Shown piece after piece: positions 1 through 5,602 of a stretch of 9,000 nt of DNA (position 1 is its first letter; each line of letters starts with the position of its first letter). The stretch lies in NCBI GenBank assembly GCA_902806105.1, contig CADCVI010000117.1, positions 1-9,000 on the forward strand. The letters run 5' to 3'. The notes beneath the pieces were generated by a model. It was not told where the DNA came from. It saw nothing but the letters and a program-made list of their open reading frames with translations, and ran no database searches. Origin of the DNA: an uncultured Rubrobacteraceae bacterium. GTDB lineage: Bacteria > Actinomycetota > Rubrobacteria > Rubrobacterales > Rubrobacteraceae. The translations under genes and the position numbers were made by a program.

Positions 1-1
1 C

Positions 2-151
2 TACCTCCTGGAGAGCACGGATGGCCTCGGAGCGGAGGAGGCGATCCTTCGGGTGCGCGCTCTGAGGCCAGGCTCCATAGAGACCCCGGCCCAGATCACC
101 GCCGTTCGGGCGTGGGCCGGGCACCAGGCACGCAGAGAAGCTTCCGGATAA
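2..151 (+). CDS. C-terminal end of an unidentified protein (5' end outside window)
   Basis: An open frame enters from the left edge and runs 49 codons to a TAA at 149-151. Its codons favour G or C in the third position, as in the confident genes further on, while the other two forward frames are interrupted or read as low-complexity Arg/Gly/Pro. The visible peptide begins YLLESTDGLG and ends AGHQARREASG; it is probably a mostly helical tail with no membrane segment. I do not recognise the family and assign no function. It ends about 300 bases before the next gene, with a candidate promoter between them, so it is probably not in the same operon. It could still be a chance open frame, because only 150 bases are visible. 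Confidence 0.4.
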   Translation, partial: YLLESTDGLGAEEAILRVRALRPGSIETPAQITAVRAWAGHQARREASG

Positions 152-326
152 GGTAAGAAAGCCTCTTCACTGGACGGCTACGGCCGCCTACCCCCTCTAG
201 CTGGTTCTAACCGGACCAAACGCCCCTCACTCCGAGCGAACTACGGTGTCAAGGACGTCAGGGTAAGCACTTTCCGTCTGCTGCCCCCGCCCCTCTCGGA
301 TGCGGCAATGGGTGATTGTTACTTTT

Positions 327-353
327 TTGACAAGCTTCTGTGCCTGTGATATT
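327..353 (+). promoter_or_regulatory. Candidate promoter for the dmgO-fhs operon
   Basis: A perfect TTGACA lies at 327-332. Fifteen bases downstream is GATATT (348-353, 4 of 6 to TATAAT), preceded by TG at 345-346, so it could act as an extended -10. The spacing is short. An alternative uses TTGTTT at 353-358 as the -35 with CATATT at 378-383, but its 19-base spacer is long. Either version would drive the genes starting at 458. The AT-rich setting supports a promoter; the exact hexamers are uncertain. Confidence 0.35.
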
Positions 354-372
354 TGTTTCTTATAAAAGAACA

Positions 373-392
373 TGTTGCATATTACGCAACAA
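373..392. promoter_or_regulatory. Imperfect dyad, candidate IclR-type operator
   Basis: The site contains GTTGC at 374-378 and GCAAC at 386-390 around an AT-rich centre. On the minus strand it reads TTGTTGCGTAATATGCAACA. The layout TTGC(G/A)TA-N-TA(T)GCAA resembles the short dyads bound by many IclR-family regulators. It lies just downstream of the candidate promoter, where a repressor would block transcription. Its TTGTTGCGTAAT half matches sites upstream of the regulator and cassette genes. Binding is inferred, not shown. Confidence 0.4.
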
Positions 393-457
393 AAAGGACC
401 AAAGATTCGGGGTGGGGCGCAACTCGGGGCCGGTGGTTTGGTCGGAGTCGCGGGGAG

Positions 458-1253
458 ATGCTGGAAGGAAACGCCGACGTCGTTGTGGTGGGGGCGGGGA
501 TCGTGGGTTGTGCTGTCGCGGAGCACCTGACGCGGCTCGGGTGGCGGGACGTGGTGGTTCTGGATCAGGGTCCTCTGTTAGCCACCGGTGGTTCTACCTC
601 GCACGCCCCCGGTCTCGCCTTCCAGACCAACCCGTCGAAGACGATGTCCGCGTTCGCCTGTTATGGGGCACGGCGCCTCTCCGGCTTGGAACTGGAGGGT
701 CAGCCGTGCTTCCATCGCGTGGGGAGCATAGAGGTTGCGGCGACCCCGGAGCGGTGGAGGGATCTCAAGCGCAAGCACGGGCTGGCGACGTCCCGGGGTA
801 CCGCGTCGAGGCTACTGACGTCCGGGGAATGCTTCGAGAAAGTACCGCTGCTGGATCCCGGCAGGATCCATGGCGGATTTTACGTGTCCTCGGACGGCAT
901 CGCCAGAGGCGTAAGGGCGAGCGAGGCCCTCGCGGGCGAGGCCCGGTCGCGCGGGGCGGCTTTCTACGGCGGGGCCGAGGTGACGGGCATAGAGGTTGAG
1001 GATGGGCGGGTTCGCGCGTCTGGAGAAGGGCTACCGGATGTGGGGGACGGACATCACGACGGAGCACGACCCCGACGAGGCGGGCCTGGGCTTCGACGCA
1101 AGGTCCGACGAGGGCGAGTTCGTCGGTCGCGAGGCTCTGGAACTCCGGACGGCCGAGGGGCCGAGGCGGCGGATGCTCGGCATGCTGCGTGACGAGGGGG
1201 TATCGAACGGGGCGAATCACTCCGCCCCTGCGTCCATGAGAGGCAAGGAGTAG
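458..1253 (+). pseudogene. dmgO: Dimethylglycine oxidase / sarcosine dehydrogenase-like gene, internally deleted and truncated
   Basis: An intact enzyme oxidatively demethylates N,N-dimethylglycine to sarcosine, passing the methyl carbon to tetrahydrofolate. It has an N-terminal FAD oxidoreductase domain and a C-terminal GcvT-like folate domain, about 800 residues in all. From the ATG at 458, about 187 residues match the N-terminus: dinucleotide motif VVGAGIVG (10-17), then GGSTSHAPG, whose His49 lies where this family attaches FAD covalently, then FQTNPSKTM. Near 1010-1019 the homology jumps to another frame (codons in phase with 996) and reads RLEKGYRMWGTD and AGLGF...FVGREAL, which belong near the end of the GcvT domain. 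It then stops early at TAG 1251-1253, without the usual last GcvT strands. Hence a large internal deletion (very roughly 450-500 codons, judged from family length), a frame change and a lost 3' end. GGGGAG directly abuts the ATG, which is poor spacing, so the true start is uncertain. Folate-dependent function is impossible; a stable flavoprotein fragment is unlikely. Confidence 0.75.
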
Positions 1254-1259
1254 TTTCGG

Positions 1260-2972
1260 ATGGTGTATCCGACCATGATGCCGGACGACCTCGGGATCGC
1301 CCGCAGGGCGACGTTGAAGCCCATCCCGGAGATCGCCGCCGGGATGGGCATCGGTCCCGATCTCTTGGAGCCCTACGGCGGCTCCGTCGCGAAGGTGAAG
1401 CTGGAGGCGGTAGAGGCGCTTGCGGAGCGGCCCCGGGCGAAGTACGTGGTGGTCTCGGCGATCACGCCGACGCCACTTGGCGAGGGGAAGACTACCGCGA
1501 CCGTGGGCCTCGGGCAGGCGTTCGAGCACATCGGCAAGCGGGCGACGGTCACCGTGCGCCAGCCCTCGATGGGCCCGACGTTCGGGATCAAGGGCGGTGC
1601 CGCCGGGGGCGGCTACAGCCAGGTCGTGCCGATGGAGATGCTGAACCTGCACCTGACCGGCGACACGCACGCGGTGACCGCGGCGACCAACCTGCTAGCC
1701 GCCATGATCGACAACCACGTCTACCAGAACGACGACTTCTTCCACGTCGACCGCCACAGCGTCACGTGGCGGCGGGTCCTCGACGTCAACGACCGGTCCC
1801 TGCGCAACATCATCACAGGGCTCGGCTCGCGCACCGACGGCGTCCCGCGCGAGACAGGGTTCGATATCACGGCGGCCTCGGAGGTGATGGCGGTCCTTGC
1901 GCTTTCGACCTCGCTAAGGGACATGCGCGAGCGGCTGGGCCGGATCGTGATCGGGCGGAGCACCGCCGGGGAGCCGATCACGGCCGAGGACTTGAAGGCC
2001 GCAGGCGCCATGACCGTCATCATGCGCGAGGCGATCAAGCCGAACCTGATGCAGACCCTGGAGAACACCCCGGTCCTCGTCCACGCCGGTCCCTTCGGCA
2101 ACATCGCCCACGGCAACTCCTCCGTGGTGGCGGATCTGATCGGCATCCGCTCGGGGGACTTCCTCGTGACCGAGGCGGGCTTCGGCGCGGATATGGGCGC
2201 GGAGCGCTTCTTCAACATCAAGTGCCGGACCTCGGGCCTTGCGCCCGATGCCGCGGTGCTCGTCGCGACCGTCCGCGCCCTGAAGGCCCACTCGGGCCGC
2301 TACACGGTCGTTGCCGGCCGCCCTCTCCCCCCGGGGATGCTCGCGGAGAGCCCCGACGACGTTCACGCCGGGGCAGAGAACCTGCGCAAGCAGATCGAGA
2401 ACATCCGCCTCCACGGCGTCTCGCCGGTCGTGGCCGTGAACGCCTTCCCAACCGACCACCCCTCGGAGCACGAGGCGATCCGCGAGGTCGCCGAGGGGAT
2501 GGGCGCGCGGGTCGCCGTTTGCACGCACTTCGCGGAGGGCGGCAGGGGTGCTGTCGAGCTTGCCGAGGCCGTCGCCGAAGCCTCGGAGGAGCCGTCCTCG
2601 TTCCGGTACCTCTACGGGGACGGTGTGAGCCTGCGCGAGAAGATCCACGCCATCGCCACGAAGGTCTACGGCGCGAGGGCCGTGGAGTACGACCTCTCCG
2701 CGGCGCGCCAGATCGACTCGTTCGAGCGGGGCGGGCTCGGGAGGCTGCCGGTCTGCATCGCCAAGACCCACCTCTCGATCTCCTCGGACCCGGCCCTTCT
2801 GGGGGCGCCCACGGGCTGGACCCTCCCGGTCAGAGAGGTTCGAGCCTCGGTCGGCGCAGGTTTCATCTACGTGATCTGCGGCGACGTGCGCACCATGCCC
2901 GGTCTCAGCCCGATCCCCGCCGCGACCCGCATAGACATAAACGAACGCGGCGAGATCGTGGGGCTCGCGTGA
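1260..2972 (+). CDS. fhs: Formate--tetrahydrofolate ligase
   Basis: This cytosolic enzyme (EC 6.3.4.3) couples formate, ATP and tetrahydrofolate to give 10-formyl-THF. Run in reverse it yields formate and ATP from 10-formyl-THF, useful when methyl groups are stripped from betaine derivatives. The 570-residue product is full length for the family (about 555-570) and unbroken. The N-terminus ARRATLKPI precedes the nucleotide-binding loop TPLGEGKTT (71-79). Other family hallmarks follow, including QPSMGPTFGIKGGAAGGGYSQ's core and HAGPFGNIAHGNSS, and the C-terminal PGLSPIPAATRIDI. AAGGAG at 1245-1250 lies 9 bases before the ATG at 1260 and fixes the start. The stop of the dmgO remnant is 6 bases upstream, and the next remnant starts inside the fhs stop (GTGA), so all were one transcript. 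It is the only intact gene between decayed neighbours, consistent with a wider housekeeping role in purine and formyl-Met synthesis. Identification is very secure. Confidence 0.97.
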   Translation: MVYPTMMPDDLGIARRATLKPIPEIAAGMGIGPDLLEPYGGSVAKVKLEAVEALAERPRAKYVVVSAITPTPLGEGKTTATVGLGQAFEHIGKRATVTVRQPSMGPTFGIKGGAAGGGYSQVVPMEMLNLHLTGDTHAVTAATNLLAAMIDNHVYQNDDFFHVDRHSVTWRRVLDVNDRSLRNIITGLGSRTDGVPRETGFDITAASEVMAVLALSTSLRDMRERLGRIVIGRSTAGEPITAEDLKAAGAMTVIMREAIKPNLMQTLENTPVLVHAGPFGNIAHGNSSVVADLIGIRSGDFLVTEAGFGADMGAERFFNIKCRTSGLAPDAAVLVATVRALKAHSGRYTVVAGRPLPPGMLAESPDDVHAGAENLRKQIENIRLHGVSPVVAVNAFPTDHPSEHEAIREVAEGMGARVAVCTHFAEGGRGAVELAEAVAEASEEPSSFRYLYGDGVSLREKIHAIATKVYGARAVEYDLSAARQIDSFERGGLGRLPVCIAKTHLSISSDPALLGAPTGWTLPVREVRASVGAGFIYVICGDVRTMPGLSPIPAATRIDINERGEIVGLA

Positions 2973-3106
2973 GGGAGGAACCCGCCACGACGGACTACTT
3001 CGACGAACCCCTGCGCCGGTTCCTGGCACCGACGGCCTCCCGGGAACCGGCCCCAGCTCGTGGCACGGCCGTCGTTTCATGGCCGACCTTGCCGAGAAGG
3101 GGATGA
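2969..3106 (+). pseudogene. fchA: 5' remnant of a methenyl-THF cyclohydrolase / formiminotransferase-cyclodeaminase-like gene
   Basis: A GTG at 2969 overlaps the fhs stop as GTGA, a classic translational-coupling arrangement. The frame runs 45 codons to TGA at 3104-3106. Residues 10-35 include EPLRRFLAPTASREPAPARG, which fits the N-terminus of the cyclodeaminase/cyclohydrolase fold (typically a short helix then ...FL..LAS..PAPGGGSAAA). Homology ends near 3070, before the long helices that form the active site, so no function can remain. An intact FchA-type protein of about 200 residues would interconvert 5,10-methenyl-THF and 10-formyl-THF, the step just before Fhs in methyl-carbon oxidation. 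The match is short and recognised by eye, so the family call is moderately sure; that it is not an intact gene is clear. Confidence 0.5.
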
Positions 3107-3228
3107 CCCGCCACCCGATCAGCCCGTTCCGGCTGGAGCGCCTCCTATGCCCTGCCGCCCGCCCGGCGCCCGGATTCGACGCCGGGCGAAACGCAGGCAT
3201 CGCGCCTTTCCCCGGGCCGCCGCGGTGA
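3061..3228 (+). pseudogene. 3' remnant of a monomeric sarcosine oxidase-like FAD oxidase gene
   Basis: In the frame of position 3061 the sequence reads GRRFMADLAEKG and then TRHPISPFRLERLL (3067-3150). Monomeric sarcosine oxidase and N-methyltryptophan oxidase (SoxA/SolA family) end in this way: GHGFKF..., GEI(L/A)ADLA..., then a short linker and ...PFRL.RF at the very C-terminus. The preceding about 350 residues, including the FAD-binding domain, are absent, and the join runs straight into the fchA-like remnant. After LERLL the frame continues to a TGA at 3226-3228 with sequence I do not recognise. The intact enzyme would oxidise sarcosine to glycine with release of formaldehyde and H2O2, the last step of betaine demethylation, which fits its neighbours. 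Short by-eye homology, so moderate confidence. Confidence 0.5.
3160..3188 (+). terminator. GC-rich hairpin at the end of the fhs operon
   Basis: CGCCCGGCG (3160-3168) and CGCCGGGCG (3180-3188) form a perfect 9-bp stem with an 11-base loop. It lies after the last remnant of the fhs operon and before the regulator gene, where a terminator is expected. There is no U-tract, which is common for stem-loops in high-GC actinobacteria but weakens the call. It also falls inside the open tail of the oxidase remnant. Confidence 0.35.
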
Positions 3229-3253
3229 AGCCTTTCTGGTAGCGCGGTCCACG

Positions 3254-3265
3254 TTGTTCCGAAAT
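3254..3265 (+). promoter_or_regulatory. TTGTT-type motif upstream of the IclR-family gene
   Basis: TTGTTCCGAAAT matches the TTGTTGCGTAAT half of the dyad before dmgO at 10 of 12 positions, and TTGTTACGAACT before the hydrolase cassette at 10 of 12. It overlaps a small dyad, CCGA-AA-TCGG (3259-3268). Lying 55-66 bases before the chosen start, it could be an autoregulatory site. Inference from repetition only. Confidence 0.3.
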
Positions 3266-3303
3266 CGGGTGGCGAGGAGCGTGGAAAGCTTGAGCACAAA
3301 AGG

Positions 3304-3311
3304 TATAAGAT
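3304..3311 (+). promoter_or_regulatory. Possible -10 element of the IclR-family gene
   Basis: TATAAGAT sits 8 bases before the ATG at 3320. TAAGAT (3306-3311) fits the actinobacterial TANNNT -10 pattern and would start transcription at or almost at the ATG, giving a leaderless or near-leaderless message. That would explain the lack of a well-placed ribosome site. No good -35 is visible. Confidence 0.3.
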
Positions 3312-3319
3312 GCACGGCC

Positions 3320-4114
3320 ATGGAAACTACCGATCGCAAGGGTGGGCACGTCCAGTCGGTTGACAGGGCGGTCTCCGTTCTCGAATTTCTGGGGCGCCGG
3401 GGATGGGCCAGGGTGACCGAGGTGGCGAACGAGCTGGACATCCACAAGTCAACCGCGTACCGGCTGCTCACGACGCTCCGGGACCGGGGCATGGTCGAGC
3501 AGAGCGCCGTTACGGAGAAGTATCGACTCGGTTTCGGGCTGGTGCTGCTCGCGAGCTCGGTCACGGCCGACCTCGATATCGTGCGGTGCTCGCGTCCGGT
3601 CTGCGAGCGTCTGAGCGAAGGGACGCAGGAGACCGTTACCGTCGCGATCCTCGAGGGCGACGACGCGGTGGTCATCCACCAGTCCATCTCCAGGTCTTCC
3701 GCTCTCAACGCCGACTGGGACGGCATGCACACGCCCCTGCACGCCACGGCCGCCGGGAAGGTCTTCCTGGCCCACATGCCGCTGGATCAGCGGCGCCGCA
3801 TCCTCAGGAGGCCGCTGGAGCGCTTCACGGAGTACACCGTGGTGGACCCCGCGATCCTCAAGGAGCGGCTGCGGGAGAGCCAGACCCTGGGCTACGCCTA
3901 CACCGTCGAGGAGCTGGAGCTCGGGCTGAACGCGCTGGGGGCGCCGATCCGGGATGCCAACGGCTCGGTCGTCGCCGCCGTGGCCGTGTCGGGACCGGCC
4001 TTCCGGATGCCGGAGGAGTCCATGCGCGAGGTGGCCGAGACCGTCCGGGGAGCCGCCGCCGAGATCTCCCAGTGCCTCGGGTTCCGCGGCCAGGAGGATG
4101 CGCCGTCCCCCTGA
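3320..4114 (+). CDS. IclR-family transcriptional regulator
   Basis: A 264-residue DNA-binding regulator of typical IclR length (about 250-270). Residues about 13-60 form the winged helix-turn-helix: VDRAVSVLEFL, then VTEVANELDIHKSTAYRLLTTL's recognition helix, then the wing RGMVEQ...YRLG. The effector domain (about 75-255) shows the family landmarks HTPLHATAAGKVFLA (137-151), GYAYTVEELELGLNALGAPI's core (191-210) and a final VVAAVAVSGP strand. I chose the ATG at 3320 because the HTH domain begins shortly after it. In-frame TTG/GTG codons upstream (3254, 3281, 3290) would add an atypical tail, though GAGGAG at 3274-3279 lies 10 bases before the TTG at 3290. The gene stands between the decayed demethylation operon and the convergent cassette, so it may control either or both. 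Members act as repressors or activators and bind small metabolites; the ligand here is unknown. Confidence 0.93.
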   Translation: METTDRKGGHVQSVDRAVSVLEFLGRRGWARVTEVANELDIHKSTAYRLLTTLRDRGMVEQSAVTEKYRLGFGLVLLASSVTADLDIVRCSRPVCERLSEGTQETVTVAILEGDDAVVIHQSISRSSALNADWDGMHTPLHATAAGKVFLAHMPLDQRRRILRRPLERFTEYTVVDPAILKERLRESQTLGYAYTVEELELGLNALGAPIRDANGSVVAAVAVSGPAFRMPEESMREVAETVRGAAAEISQCLGFRGQEDAPSP

Positions 4115-4144
4115 TCACGCCAGGCCCCGAACGATTGTCGCCGG

Positions 4145-5602
4145 TCAGCGCAGGCTCATGATCACGGTCTTGATCTCGGTGAAGGTCTCCATCGGGTAGC
4201 GCCCCCCGACCCGCCCGATCCCCGACTGGGAGCCCGCGCGGCCGCCGAAGGGCAGGTGGCTCTCCCAGTGGTTGGAGGACGCGTTTATGTTGACCCACCC
4301 GGTTCGGACCCCCTCGGCGAAGCGCATCCCGCGGGCGAGATCTCCCGTCCAGACGGCGGTGAGCAGGCCGTAGGGCGATGAGTTGACGGTACGCAGCGCC
4401 TCCGCCTCGTCCCTGATAACCGTGACGGGGACCACGGGACCGAAGGTCTCCTCGCGCGCGACCTCCATCTCCTCCGTGACCCCGTCGAGCACCGTTGGCC
4501 CGTAGTAGAGCCGCGTCGGGAAGCCCTCGGCGCGGCCGCCCCCGTGCAGGAGCACGGCCCCGTGATCGAGGGCGTCGGCGACGTGGCGGTCCATCTTGCT
4601 CGCCGTCGGCTCGTTGTTGAGCGGCCCGAGCGTCGTCTCCGGGGCGAACGGGTCGCCCAGCCGGATGTCGCGGTCGATCGCGGCCCGGACCTTGTCGAGG
4701 TAGGCGTCGTGGATCCCCTCGTGGACGAGGAAACGCTCGCCGGCGGTGCAGCTCTGGCCCGCGCACAGGAAGGCCGAGACCAGGGTGGCATCGGCGGCGG
4801 CATCGAGGTCCGCGTCGTCCAGGATCACCATCGGCCCGTTGCCGCCCATCTCCAACAGGAGCGCCTTTCCGGCGGCGCGCCGGGCGACCCTTTGGCCTGT
4901 GGCGGTAGAGCCGATAAACCCTATCGCCTGGGTGCCGGGGCTCGCGGCGACCTCGTCGCCGACCACGGAGCCGGGACCGGTGACCATGTTGAAGACCCCG
5001 GGCGGCAGGCCCGCGTCGACGATGCATTCGGCCAGACCGACCGCGCAGATCGAGGTAGCCGAGGCCGGGGCCCAGACCACGGCGTTTCCGCAGGCGAGGG
5101 CCGGTGCGAGCAGCTCCGCCGGCATGGTGTAGGGCCAGTTCCATGGCGTGATGATCCCGACCACCCCTCGCGGGACGCGGTGGAGGAACACGCGCTTGGA
5201 CGAATCGACCGAGGGCGGCATCGAGCCGTCGAGGCGCGTGGCGTCGGCGCTCGCCATCCGGAAGTACTCGGCGAGCTCGTCGACCTCGTCGTAGGACTCG
5301 GCGTGGAGCGGCTTGCCCTGGTCGAGGGTTAGCGTGTGCGCGAGATCGTCGCGGCGGCTCTCGATGAGGTCCGCCACGCGGCCCATCGCGGCGGCCCTCT
5401 CGAAGGCCGAGAGCGCGGCCCACCGGGGCCAGGCGTCGTTCGCGGCAAGGATGGCGCGGCGGGCGTCCTCGCGGTTGCCCTCGGGGACGGTTCCTATGGT
5501 TTCTCCGGTCGCCGGGCTCGTCGCCTCCATGAGGTTGCCCGAAACGCCCGTGACCCAGGCGCCGGCGACGTACATCGGGTAGTCCTTCGTCTGCGTGATC
5601 AT
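4145..5602 (-). CDS. NAD(P)-dependent aldehyde dehydrogenase (candidate betaine aldehyde dehydrogenase)
   Basis: A 485-residue cytosolic enzyme of the ALDH superfamily that oxidises an aldehyde to its carboxylic acid. Visible landmarks: PWNWP with oxyanion-hole Asn155, Rossmann motif FIGSTATG (229-236), general-base Glu251 in LEMGGNGP, nucleophile Cys285 in GQSCTAGE, EETFGP (384-389, cofactor Glu385 and Phe387) and C-terminal LPFGGRAGSQSG. The Lys that normally binds the NAD ribose in the VVxKP motif is Ala178 (VVWAPA), and the usual ELGGKNP reads EMGGNGP, so this is not a textbook GbsA or BetB. The ATG at 5602 overlaps the stop of the alcohol dehydrogenase gene (ATGA), implying translational coupling; it is last in the cassette. 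Betaine aldehyde is the favoured substrate from context (a type III alcohol dehydrogenase upstream, a betaine transporter alongside), but other aldehydes cannot be excluded. It ends 30 bases from the convergent regulator gene. Confidence 0.93.
   Translation of the reverse strand: MITQTKDYPMYVAGAWVTGVSGNLMEATSPATGETIGTVPEGNREDARRAILAANDAWPRWAALSAFERAAAMGRVADLIESRRDDLAHTLTLDQGKPLHAESYDEVDELAEYFRMASADATRLDGSMPPSVDSSKRVFLHRVPRGVVGIITPWNWPYTMPAELLAPALACGNAVVWAPASATSICAVGLAECIVDAGLPPGVFNMVTGPGSVVGDEVAASPGTQAIGFIGSTATGQRVARRAAGKALLLEMGGNGPMVILDDADLDAAADATLVSAFLCAGQSCTAGERFLVHEGIHDAYLDKVRAAIDRDIRLGDPFAPETTLGPLNNEPTASKMDRHVADALDHGAVLLHGGGRAEGFPTRLYYGPTVLDGVTEEMEVAREETFGPVVPVTVIRDEAEALRTVNSSPYGLLTAVWTGDLARGMRFAEGVRTGWVNINASSNHWESHLPFGGRAGSQSGIGRVGGRYPMETFTEIKTVIMSLR

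Larger units (their letters stand above)
152..457. other. Non-coding stretch upstream of the dmgO remnant
   Basis: About 306 bases without a convincing gene. Composition shifts from GC-rich (152-300) to clearly AT-rich (about 305-400), as expected of a promoter region. It holds a TTGACA hexamer, a TTGTTTCTTAT element at 353-363 and an imperfect dyad at 373-392, listed separately. Open frames here on both strands lack the local codon bias and are not called. Confidence 0.5.

Noticed and set aside
340..999. Plus-strand open frame of 219 codons overlapping the dmgO remnant
   Set aside because: Arg/Gly-rich shadow of the FAD-domain frame, with no family features and no ribosome site.
458..1253. 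Reading 458-1192 and 996-1253 as two separate intact small proteins
   Set aside because: Each matches only part of one known two-domain family, in the correct order, and the joint lies mid-domain, so a single broken gene explains both.
765..1670. Minus-strand open frame of 301 codons across dmgO and fhs
   Set aside because: Antisense shadow caused by high GC third positions; it reads as low-complexity Arg/Pro/His and crosses an intact gene.
1766..2968. Long second forward frame within fhs
   Set aside because: Arg/Pro-rich shadow of fhs. Only its last part, after the GTG at 2969, resembles a real protein start and is listed as the fchA remnant.
3016..3050. Inverted repeat CCGGTTCC/GGAACCGG as a terminator for fhs
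   Set aside because: The loop is 19 bases, there is no U-tract, and it lies inside the readable fchA remnant, so it is probably a coding coincidence.
1914..3299. Minus-strand open frame of 461 codons antisense to fhs
   Set aside because: No recognisable domains and shadow-type composition; fhs on the plus strand is certain.
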